64,000 nt of DNA from assembly GCF_045679555.1 (NCBI RefSeq), contig NC_092091.1, forward strand, positions 14,655,572 to 14,719,571. The letters run 5' to 3'. Positions within the stretch are counted from its first letter, which is position 1. Each line of letters opens with the position of its first letter. This document shows, in pieces, positions 46,616 through 56,580 of this stretch. A model generated the notes under the pieces. It was not told where the DNA came from and did not search any database. It worked only from the letters and a program-made list of their open reading frames with translations. This DNA comes from Salvelinus alpinus. Lineage: Eukaryota > Chordata > Actinopteri > Salmoniformes > Salmonidae. The position numbers were made by a program, and so were the translations under genes.

Positions 46616-46842
46616 TAATATGGCCTATTTATTGCCTTTACCTCCCTTATCTCACCTCATTTGCTCACATTGTATATAGACTTATTTTTGTAATGTATTA
46701 TTGACTGTATGTTTGTTTTACTCCATGTGTAACTCTGTGTTGTTATATGTGTCGAACTGCTTTGCTTTATCTTGGCCAGGTCGCAGTTGTAAATGAGAAC
46801 TTGTTCTCAACTTGCCTACCTGGTTAAATAAAGGTGAAATGT
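46616..46842 (+). repeat. Dispersed salmonid repeat ending in AATAAAGG
   Basis: It reads ATATGGCCTATTTATTGCC to ACCTGGTTAAATAAAGGTG, with CTTGGCCAGGTCGCAGTTG between. The reverse copy is at 59545-59775. It is inserted into the 46.0-47.8 kb repeat, which is uninterrupted at the matching place in the 8.3-9.8 kb copy. Confidence 0.75.
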
Positions 46843-46849
46843 AAAAAAA

Positions 46850-46875
46850 ATATATATATATATATATATATATAT
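46850..46875. repeat. (TA)n microsatellite
   Basis: This is an alternating TA run directly after the A-rich tail of the preceding repeat. Confidence 0.85.
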
Positions 46876-47770
46876 CAAACTACAGAACTAAGCCAACTTC
46901 AGCGTGAGCGTAAAGTATGGCAACTTGGTATGAACTTTGAACTCTTATTCACTAAAGAAGTGATACCTGCTAGCCGGTGAGTGAGCAGCAGCAGCTGTAA
47001 ACGTGGGCTAGGAAGGGACGGACAAAGTATCTCTTCTACCAAACACACGATGGTACTTCAACGCATCCGTCCACCAGACATTCTTCAGAGGACAGGAAGA
47101 TCTCCATTGGGCAACACGGCCTTCCATCTACGACCAACCTTTTGAAGCACAGCTCAGAGTAAATATTCCTTGCATTTTCCTTTTCCAAATGGGCGGTTAT
47201 TTAGAATGCATAAGATTCTGTATTTACGATAGCATAGCTTTACAAGGTCCGATCAGAGACCAAATTCCTTTGTTCCTCAGTCTTCCAGCGCTTTCATTCA
47301 AAACCCAAAACCCATTTTTTTGTGTAACCAGCCGTCATATCTGTTCCGTCTGCTAGGGCCGTTTTCTTTTATGACATAATTAGTAATCAATGTATGACCA
47401 ATCCTGTGTATGTGTAATTCTGTGTGATTGTTTAGGTATTTAGTAAATAAATAATTAAACCAAATTTTGTATTGCTGATTCAACTTGTTAGCCAGGGTTC
47501 GTGAAGATAACCAAGAAATCTACGACTTCAGATGAGACTGAATAAGGTGACGATTAAAAATGGACCGCTTTTGATGTAAAAGATTACCAGGTCTTTAAGA
47601 GTTTATTCGGAAGATAACAGCTCTATAAACATTATTTTGTGGTGGCCCGACTTTCTATTTAATTACATTTACATGATTAGTTCAATCAGGTAATATTAAT
47701 TACAGAGAAATTATTTTATAGAATAGCATGTCATATCACTTAATCCGGCATAGCAAAGACACGACACTAC

Positions 47771-48779
47771 TAACGGGGATTACATGCACCTGCATGTTAA
47801 AGCAAGCTTGTTCGCAACCAAAAACCCACAAGAATAAACTAGCAGAGCAGTTGATCTCTCCTTGCTACCATGTCAAGTGATTATAACACCAGACAGCTGC
47901 TTCTAGATCCTCTACTCCTGCCCACAATGAAATATTGACCTATCAGGAGCATCAGAAGCTGTAAGGCTGATGAATGTAAAAAAAAAAGTTGAATAACAAT
48001 ATATACGAATATAGAAGTCCTATAGTGCCTATATTTTATTCAAACAGTTCACCTTACATGGCAATATAATATAACGTATGCCATTTGAAATACATGTAAC
48101 TTCATTAGCCTACATTTTCATTTGATAAAAACAATATAGATCATAAAACTCAATCACGATTGACTTGATTTAGCTACACATTTCAAATATGCACCGTCCA
48201 GGAATATTTTACACCCAATCTTGATAAGAAATTACCAAACCAAACCAAACAGTTTTATTTTTTTTTACAGTTTAATGGATTACATAGATTGGAAACAAAT
48301 AAAATAATAAGAGAAGCATACACCAACATTAGTTTACCATTCATACAACGTGTTGGGTAAATTACCACAGTATATTTGCTGTTGTAAACAAGGAAATACT
48401 TTATTTCAATTGTACGGAACGATTGTCAAATAGATAAATCGCCAATAGTCTGCTCAAAACACAATACTAAGTTCTTCCGAAACCTCTCTAGGATTGCCCC
48501 ATGATTTTAAAACATTTACAGAGTTAAATTGCTGTGATGGAAGAAATCTGAAGATGGATCAACAACATTGTAGTTACTACACAATACTAACCTAATTGAA
48601 AAAATGAAAAGAAGGAAATCTGTACAGAATACAAATATTCCAAAAGCATTCTGTTTGCAATAAGGCATTAAAGTTATACTGGGAAAAAAATGGCAAAAAA
48701 ATAAAGGTTTTGTCCTGAATACAACGAATTATGTTTGGGTCAGATCTAACACAACACATCAATGATTACCACTCTTCAT
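47771..48779. other. No gene recognised
   Basis: This AT-rich stretch lies upstream of the lectin copy. I searched it for the missing lectin exons 1-3 (signal peptide, CPTDWFQF block) and did not find them on the plus strand. Confidence 0.55.
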
Positions 48780-49406
48780 ATTTTCAACCATGGTGGTGGC
48801 TGCATTATGTTCTGAATATTCTCGTCATTTGCAAGGATAAGGGAGTTTTTGGGGGGGAATAAAAATAAAGCAAAGGCAAAATCCTAGAGGAAAACCTGCT
48901 TCTGACTGCTTTCCAACAGACAGCAGGACAATAACCTAAAACTCAAGGCCAAATATAGACTGGAGTTGCTTACCAAGACGACATTGAATGTCCCCGAGTG
49001 GCCTAGTTACAGTTTTGACTTAAATCAGCTTAAAAATCTTTGTCAAGACTTGAAAATGGCTGTCTAGCAATCATCAACAACCAACTTGACAGAGCTTAAA
49101 TAATTTTAAAAGGAATAATGGTAAATGTTCTACAATCCAGGTGTGCAAAGCTCTAAGAGACATATCCATAAAGACTCACAGCTGTAATCATTGACAACGG
49201 TGATTCTAACATGTATTGACTCAGGGAGTTGAATACTTATCTAATCAAGACATGTAACTTTTTAATTTTTCATTCACCTTAAAAGAAATGCATAATTTTT
49301 CTTCCACTTTGACATTACATAAAGAAATCTGACAGTTAAATCCATGTTAATCTCTACAAAATGTGGAAAAAGTCAAGGGCTGTGAATAATTTCTGAAAGC
49401 ACTGTA
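48780..49406 (+). mobile_element. Old Tc1-like element, 3' half
   Basis: It begins with eroded transposase sequence (GGTGGTGGCTGCATTATG, GACAATAACC, GTCCCCGAGTGGCCTAGTTA, which correspond to the GGGSV, second-aspartate and EWP blocks). It ends with the terminal repeat TTTCTGAAAGCACTGTA at 49406. No left terminus is found. Its right end lies 30 bp before the lectin exon-4-like sequence. Confidence 0.75.
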
Positions 49407-49780
49407 AGTGAGGAGGACACGTCCCCTCAGTGCAGAACACTGTGAAGTACCTTGAAGCAAACCTGGCGTCTGTGCACAGCTCTGAGGAGTACCAATTTCT
49501 ACAGGCGGTGGTGTTGATCAAGACTGGCGATTTCCCTCTGACCTGGATTGGAGGATATGATGCTGTTCAGGCAAATGTGGAAAAGGTACCCAATTGTCAT
49601 ATTTGAGTAAAAGTTAAAATACCTTAATAGAAAATTACTACAGTAAAAGTGAAATGTTTACTCTCCCTGGACAGTTCAGCTAGAGTATACTCACAGATTT
49701 AGAGGATTTTTGGTATGCTCATCAATATGTCAAGGGCCACTTGTGAAGTCAGGGACCATATAATTTACGCCTGACACGAT

Positions 49781-50345
49781 CAAATCAAATTTTATTAGTC
49801 ACATGCGCCGAATACAAAAGGTGTAGACCTTACAGTGAAATGCTTACTTACGAGCCCCTAACCGACAATGACATTTTTAAAAATACGGATAAGAATAAGA
49901 AAAAGTAACAAGTAATTAAAGAGCAGCAGCAAAATACAATAGAGAGACTATATACAGGGGGTACCGGTACAGAGTCAATGTGTGGGGGCACCGGTTATAT
50001 GGACATGTAGGTACAGTTATTAAAGTGACTTTGCATAGATGATAACAACAGAGAGTAGCAGCAGTGTAAAAGAGGGGGCGAGGGGGCAATGCAAATAGTC
50101 TGGGTAGCCATTTGATTAGACATTCAGGAGTCTTATGGCTTGGGGGTAGAAGCTGTTCAGAAGCCTCCTGGACCTAGACTTGCCATGCGGTAGCCGCTTG
50201 CCGGTAGCAGAGAGAACAGTCTATGACTAGAGTGGCTGGAGTCTGACAATTTTTAGGGCCTTCCTCTGACACCGCCAGGTATAGAGGTTCTGGATGGCAG
50301 GAAGCTTGGCCCCAGTGATGTACTGCCCTCTGTAGTATCTCTTTG
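49781..50345 (-). mobile_element. LINE 3' end, reverse orientation, in the lectin-copy intron
   Basis: It starts ATCAAATCAAATTTTATTAG (reverse LINE tail) and runs through 3' UTR sequence (AGTGAAATGCTTACTTACGAG) into the C-terminal coding region (CTTGGCCCCAGTGATGTACTGC at about 50305). It is 5' truncated at about 50345. It is absent from the matching intron of the 34-38 kb gene. Confidence 0.85.
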
Positions 50346-50458
50346 CATACTCTTAATTCTTGCCTAATATCTTGGCATGCATAATTATTTAGATTTTTTT
50401 ACCAATTCTGATATTTTGAATAATGTGATAGGCATTCTGCACTGAGTCACACAGTATA

Positions 50459-50500
50459 ATATATATATATATATTTTTGAATATATATATTTTTTTACTG
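50459..50500. repeat. TA-rich simple repeat
   Basis: Interrupted alternating TA runs within the lectin-copy intron. Confidence 0.75.
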
Positions 50501-51354
50501 AACACTATTGAAGTTGACATAGCCCCTAGATGCTGTCAATTGCCCAACTTTTCAAAGAATTGCATATTTTTTTACCAAACATGATATTCCGCTTGAAATA
50601 ACATGATGTAGATTAATGAAATAATCAAAAGAAAAATATCTGATTATTTATTAGCCTAGTGGTTAGAAGTATTTAGGCATTTCATGAGAATAAGGCCTCA
50701 TGTGAAATCATTGTCTAAAGCGCAAGAGATACTGTTGCATGTAGGTCTAGATTATTTGTGGGTTGATCATATAGAAATATCATAACATTATGCTAACAAC
50801 TCCAAAGCAATGTCCTGTCTATGGTGGAGGAAGCACTGACTCACTGCCTTTTTCTATTATCAAGACACCTGCTGGTAACAACTCCTAACTGGTTAGGACT
50901 GCTCATGAGGTGTCCTAAATATCTGCCGACTAGGTGTGACTCTTATGACTAATGAGGCTTCATGTATAGCTTTTATTTTTATCCATAAGAGTAGGAGTAA
51001 AATGTCTCTATTCTCATAACTTACAACCAATACTCTACTCTGAGACGCTTTGTGGATATGGCCCCAGATCTAGGATTGGAAGATCTTATAGATGCCCACT
51101 GCAGTAGCCACTGACACACAGTGGGTTGTAGTGGGATAGCATAGTAGGCTATAGTGAGTACTATGGCATCATAAGTCATTAATTGTTTTAATATCTAAAT
51201 ATGTTTAAGTTTTAACATTCTGAAAGTTATCTGGCAGTGATTTCAGTTTATATTGTTGAAGTCTGCGTTACACCATTTAAATTAATGGGGATAGAACAAG
51301 CTATATAGTTTTCAAAAAATTTAATGGAAGAAAAAAGCTGTTTTGAAGCAATGT

Positions 51355-51705
51355 AAGTTGAGTCAGTCTGCACATTTCCATGTTGAGTTGGTGCTTGTAT
51401 CGTAAATGGATCAAGAGCACTGGCTAATCTGAATGCGCCTTTGAAGTCTATGGAGCTTTTATGCACATTTTAAATGGTTATTGTTCAAAAAGTACAAGAA
51501 GTATCAACAATCTTTTGACCAGCAATCTATATAATTTGAGTCCGTCTGTACATCAGCCTGTACATGTCAATGTTGATTTAATGTTTGTAGCATTAACATT
51601 TCAAGAGCAGTAGATAATCCAAATAGTTCCCACTGAATCCTTTGGAGCTTTTATGTGAATTTAAAACGTTTATAGTTCAAAAAGTATAAATGGTATCAAA
51701 AAGTA
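51355..51705. repeat. Diverged tandem duplication in the lectin-copy intron
   Basis: Two units of about 180 bp share GTCTG(C/T)ACAT, TGGAGCTTTTATG and GTTCAAAAAGTA text (about 51366-51500 and 51543-51685). The corresponding intron of the other gene shows one such unit (about 35230-35410), so the duplication is specific to this arm. Confidence 0.6.
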
Positions 51706-52170
51706 AGCTATTCCAGACCGGTCTGCCCATTTTGAAGTTTGTATGGCATTTCTAGCTTAAAGCTGGAATCCATAATATTGAAATGGCCACTTACGTTTGC
51801 GATATTACAACAAAGAACTTACTTCAAACAGCGGACTTTTCAAACAGAACTTACACTAAAAGGGCATTATCATATTTTTCACAGAATTATTCCAATCCTC
51901 ATAGAGCGGAAATATATACACTGCTCAAAAAAATAAAGGGAACACTTAAACAACACAATGTAACTCCAAGTCAATCACACTTCTGTGAAATCAAACTGTC
52001 CACTTAGGAAGCAACACTGATTGACAATAAATTTCACATGCTGTTGTGCAAATGGAATAGACAAAAGGTGGAAATTATAGGCAATTAGCAAGACACCCCC
52101 AAAAAAGGAGTGATTCTGCAGGTGGTGACCACAGACAACTTCTCAGTTCCTATGCTTCCTGGCTGATGTT

Positions 52171-52500
52171 TTGGTCACTTTTGAATGCTGGCGGTGCTCT
52201 CACTCTAGTGGTAGCATGAGACGGAGTCTACAACCCACACAAGTGGCTCAGGTAGTGCAGTTCATCCAGGATGGCACATCAATGCGAGCTGTGGCAAAAA
52301 GGTTTGCTGTGTCTGTCAGCGTAGTGTCCAGAGCATGGAGGCGCTACCAGGAGACAGGCCAGTACATCAGGAGACGTGGAGGAGGCCGTAGGAGGGAAAC
52401 AACCCAGCAGCAGGACCGCTACCTCCGCCTTTGTGCAAGGAGGTGCACTGCCAGAGCCCTGCAAAATGACCTCCAGCAGGCCACAAATGTGCATATGTCA
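52171..52500 (+). pseudogene. Transposase N-terminus, left arm of fold-back
   Basis: The open frame starts upstream of [20 protein letters not shown] and continues through a helix-turn-helix ([21 protein letters not shown]) and an arginine-rich GRGGGR-type hook to [11 protein letters not shown]. At about 52502 it crosses the inversion joint and the rest of the 187-codon frame is antisense text. It is a truncated DNA-binding domain only. Confidence 0.85.
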
Positions 52501-52509
52501 GCATATGGT

Positions 52510-53236
52510 CTCACAAGGGGTCTGAGGATCTCATCTCGGTACCTAATGGCAGTCAGGCTACCTCTGGCGAGCACATGGAGGGCTGTGCGGCCCCACAAAG
52601 AAATGCCACCCCACACCATGACTGACCCACCGCCAAACCGGTCATGCTGGAGGATGTTGCAGGCAGCAGAACATTCTCCACGGCGTCTCCAGACTCTGTC
52701 ACGTCTGTCACATGTGCTCATGTGCTCAGTGTGAACCTGCTTTCATCTGTGAAGAGCACAGGGCGCCAGTGGCGAATTTGCCAATCTTGGTGTTCTCTGG
52801 CAAATGCCAAACGTCCTGCACGGTGCTGGGCTGTAAGCACAACCCCCACCTGTGGACGTCGGGCCCTCATACCACCCTCATGGAGTCTGTTTCTGACCGT
52901 TTGAGCAGACACATGCACATTTGTGGCCTGCTGGAGGTCATTTTGCAGGGCTCTGGCAGTGCACCTCCTTGCACAAAGGCGGAGGTAGCGGTCCTGCTGC
53001 TGGGTTGTTGCCCTCCTACGGCCTCCTCCACGTCTCCTGATGTACTGGCCTGTCTCCTGGTAGCGCCTCCATGCTCTGGACACTACGCTGACAGACACAG
53101 CAAACCTTTTTGCCACAGCTCGCATTGATGTGCCATCCTGGATGAACTGCACTACCTGAGCCACTTGTGTGGGTTGTAGACTCCGTCTCATGCTACCACT
53201 AGAGTGAGAGCACCGCCAGCATTCAAAGGTGACCAA
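52510..53236 (-). pseudogene. Transposase N-terminal and catalytic part, right arm of fold-back
   Basis: Reading from 53236 the frame has the same N-terminus as the left arm. It continues past the joint to [19 protein letters not shown] and [12 protein letters not shown] (first catalytic acid, ending about 52718). After a frameshift, [12 protein letters not shown] is found (about 52640-52600), and the frame stops matching at RPLVRPYA, where it meets the inverted left arm. The second and third catalytic acids are absent. A DNA-binding protein could be encoded, but not a full transposase. Confidence 0.88.
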
Positions 53237-53493
53237 AACATCATCCAGGAAGCATAGGAACTGAGAAGTTGTCTGTGGTCACCACCTGCAGAATCACTCC
53301 TTTTTTGGGGGTGTCTTGCTAATTGCCTATAATTTCCACCTTTTGTCTATTCCATTTGCACAACAGCATGTGAAATTTATTGTCAATCAGTGTTGCTTCC
53401 TAAGTGGACAGTTTGATTTCATAGAAGTGTGATTGACTTGGAGTTACATTGTGTTGTTTAAGTGTTCCCTTTATTTTTTGAGCAGTGTATATA

Positions 53494-54392
53494 TATAGTT
53501 GAAGTCGGAAGTTTACATACACTTAGGTTGGAGTCATTAAAACTCGTTTTTCAACCACTCCACAAATTTCTTGTTAACAAACTATAGTTTGGGCAAGTCG
53601 GTGAGGACATCTACTTTGTGCATGACACAAATCATTTTTCCAACAATTGTTTACAGACAGATTATTTCACTTATAATTCACTGTATCACAATTCCAGTGG
53701 GTCAGACGTTTACATACACTAAGTTGACTGTGCCTTTAAACAGCTTGGAAAATTCCAGAAAATTATGTCATGGCTTTAGAAGCTTCTGATAGGCTAATTG
53801 ACATCATTTGCGTTAATTGGAGGTGTACCTGTGGATGCATTTCAATGCCTACCTTCAAACTCAGTGCCTCTGCTTGACATCATGGGAAAATTAAAATAAA
53901 TCAGACAAAAAAGAATTGTAAACCTCCACAAGTCTGGTTCATCCTTGGGAGCAATTTCCAAACACCTGAAGGTACCACGTTCATCTGTAGAAACAATAGT
54001 ACGCAAGTATAAACACCATGGGACCACGCAGCCGTCATACAAAAGCTCTGTCAGGAGGAATGGGCCAAAATTCACCCAACTTATTGTGGGAAGCTTGTGG
54101 AAGGCTTCCTGAAAAGTTTGACCCAAGTTAAACTATTTAAAGGAAATGTTACCAAATACTAATTGAGTGTATGTAAACTTCTGACCCACTGGGAAGGTGA
54201 TGAAAGAAATAAAAGCTGAAATAAATCATTCTCTCTACTATTATTCTGACATTTCACATTCTTAAAATAAAGTGGTGATCCTAACTGACCTAAGACAGGG
54301 AATTTTTACTAGGATTAAATGTGAGGAATTGTGAAAAACTGAGTTTAAATGTATTTGGCTAAGGTGTATGTAAACTTCCGACTTCAACTGTA
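53494..54392. mobile_element. Tc1-like element, internally deleted
   Basis: The termini TAGTTGAAGTCGGAAGTTTAC and AAACTTCCGACTTCAACTGTA are the same family as the 30.7-32.8 kb element. At about 0.9 kb it lacks the middle of the transposase. Antisense pieces of the N-terminal region and of the C-terminal tail remain (53842-54140). It abuts the fold-back element through a short TA run. Confidence 0.9.
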
Positions 54393-55849
54393 CATATACA
54401 ACACAGGGAAATCTAGTTTTTTACTGCACTGGACCTTTAAGGATTTTATCAAGAGTGGAAAGGGAAATATTCTTGAACTGTAGGCTACACATTTGACATT
54501 TGAAACTATATAAATTGGGATTGTGTTGGATTTTTTTATCGAACCATGTTGTAATTTAAAGTTTCACAAATTCTATATATTTATTATTTATTTTTAGCGT
54601 GTTCGTGGTAGTGAAGGGTAACTTTTCCATTGTTTATTAATAGAACAACGGGATAAAACTCAATATAAACCTTTATATTTCTTACAGGTATACAGTTATT
54701 AGGCCAGCAGGCCTACAGTGGCATAGTGTACTTTGTTGAAGAAACAATGTCTGAATTGGAATGTGATAGGGAGAGTCATTTCTTATTCTTTGGAAGTCGT
54801 TATCTTAAAGCTGGAATCATTAATGGTGAAACAGCCACATTCGTTTGCGATATTACAACAACAAAGATGTTACTGCAAACAACCAACACTGCAATGTTTT
54901 TAACATGCTGCACAACGCTCCTCAGCTCTGCTACAAAAACAATAACAATGGTGGTGGGGCGGTCAGTCCCTACTGCGGATTCCATCTTTAAACGGTTGTA
55001 GACATGTTATGACCATCATTTTGACCATTGAAGTCTATGGCCATTGAAATTCATTGGGATTTTTGAAAATGTGGAAGAATATGTTTTTTTTCAAGCAACG
55101 GTATCAGTGCCAGTCTGCACATTCAGCAATTTCTTTGATACTGAGACCTCACTTCTTCCCCACAGGACAGGCTATGGTTCTGGAGTGACGGATCTAAATT
55201 TGATCATCAGAACTGGGCGAAAGACGAGCCCAATAACTATAAGGGTGCCAGAGAGCCATGTGTTCAGATGAACTTTGGAGGTACAGTAAGCCCACTATCA
55301 TTCACTGATCCATTCATCAAATTAAACGTTATTCATAGTAAGTATAACAAATAAATCTGACACACACACACACTTTTATTAAACTTTTTGTGTGTATATC
55401 TGAGTTGATTTGAGAGGTAATTTCTATTCTGTGTTTCCTCTTAAGATAAACATGCCTGGAATGATGAATTATGTGGAAGGAGATTTCCCTCTGTGTGCTC
55501 CATAAGAAATTGTTCAAGCCATCAAACTATCAATGAAACCAAAAATTCTACTCTGTAGTATCAGCATCCTAACTGAACATATTTTATGGTAAAATCAAAT
55601 ACTTTTTGAAGATTATTTGTTTCTGTAAAATGAAGGTTTTAGTTACTTGTTGTACATAAATGTTGAGTAATGATTTTGTGGTTTGTTGTCAATAAAATGG
55701 GTTTGTTATTTTCTCTCATGAGTTTTTATTAAACATGAATGATAGCGCCATAATTGTCAAATCCTTTGAAAGGTTTCTTAAAGATACATTCTAGCATCTG
55801 TTCAGTGGTCATTTCAATTACTTGATAATTCATCTTGAAGAATATAATT

Positions 55850-56255
55850 ATCAGGTTTGAAGGTAAGACCCAGATGCAGACTGCGTCAAAGTAACAATGT
55901 TCATTACAGCAACAGGAGCAGGCAAACGACTGGTCAAGGCATGCAGGGGTCGATAATCCAGAGTAGTGGGGCAAAGGTCCAGGACGGCAGGCAGGCTCAG
56001 GGTCAGGAAGAGTGATCAGGCAGGCGGGCTCAGAGACAGGACAGGCAAGGGTCAAAACCAGGAGGGCGAGAAAGAGAGACTGGGGAAAAGCAGGAGCTGA
56101 GACAAAACACTGGTTGACTTGACAAACAAGACGAACTGGCAACAGAAACAGAACAAAGGTATAAATACCCAGGGGATAATGGGGAAGATGGGCGTCACCT
56201 GGAGGGGGGTGGAGACAATCACAAAGACAGGTGAAACAGATCAAGGTGTGACAAT
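55850..56255 (-). mobile_element. Probable solo LTR in the duplicated block
   Basis: The edges TATCAGGTTTGAAGG and AAGGTGTGACA fit a TGTCA...TGACA pair with one end mutated. The interior has GC-rich text and, on the plus strand, GGTATAAATACCC (about 56158). The inverted partner at 34.2-34.35 kb has no counterpart, so it is an insertion. ATATA-like flanks may be its target duplication. Confidence 0.5.
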
Positions 56256-56580
56256 ATAGCTTTAAAATAAGTCAAACATTATCATGTGGATGTCATAGAC
56301 TATCAGAGCATTGTCTATGAATTTGAGAGTTGTTACATTTCCCTACACCAGTGGTTCCCAAACTTTCTATAGTCCCGTACCCCTTCAAACATTCAACCTC
56401 CAGCTGCATACTGTCACGTTCCTGACCTTATTTCCTTTGTTTAGCCTTGTTTAGTTGGTCAGGACGTGAGCTGGGTGGGCATTCTATGTTATGTGTTTCT
56501 ATGTTGGGTTCATTGTATTAGCCTGATATGGTTCTCAATCAGGGGCAGGTGTTTTACGTTTCCTCTGATTGAGAACCATA

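Larger units (their letters stand above)
46040..47770 (+). mobile_element. 1.5-kb dispersed repeat, LTR-element-like (forward copy)
   Basis: This is the inverted partner of 8290-9800. A TATA box lies in CCACTATATAAGCCC (about 46536-46550), followed by sequence like an LTR R region (GTAACATTTGTGTTCCC). It is interrupted at about 46616-46876 by another repeat and a (TA)n. Downstream landmarks are TTCACTAAAGAAGTGATACC (46947) and GCATAAGATTCTGTATTTACG (47208). No retroelement protein domain is visible. Confidence 0.55.
51918..53489. mobile_element. Fold-back Tc1-like element: two inverted 5' halves
   Basis: Both ends are the same 5' terminus: TACACTGCTCAAAAAAATAAA on the left and TTTATTTTTTGAGCAGTGTA on the right. 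The inverted arms are long, about 580 bp each (51918 to about 52502, and about 52908 to 53489). Each encodes the same transposase N-terminus in opposite directions. The 3' terminus of a normal element is missing. TA flanks both ends. Confidence 0.9.
49436..55558 (+). pseudogene. Truncated lectin copy (exons 4-6), inverted duplicate
   Basis: Three exons match the lectin gene on the opposite strand: 49436-49585 (150 nt), 55166-55280 (115 nt) and 55446-55558. All have AG/GT borders and the same lengths and phases except for the last. EPN (DEPNNYKG) and WNDELC are kept. In the first exon the RHCMF block of the gene has become NTVKY, so the first conserved domain cysteine is lost. The reading frame runs past the gene's stop to a tail (NETKNSTL) and a TAG. 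Exons for the signal peptide and N-terminal half are not found upstream, where an old Tc1 end sits. It could be a pseudogene or a 3' part of a gene spliced from elsewhere. Confidence 0.8.

Noticed and set aside
52712-53128. Plus-strand 138-codon cysteine-rich frame
   Set aside because: It is the antisense shadow of the transposase in the right arm of the fold-back element.
55729-56244. Minus-strand 171-codon frame with proline and cysteine richness
   Set aside because: It spans a probable solo LTR and the flank of the lectin copy; no conserved domain is seen.
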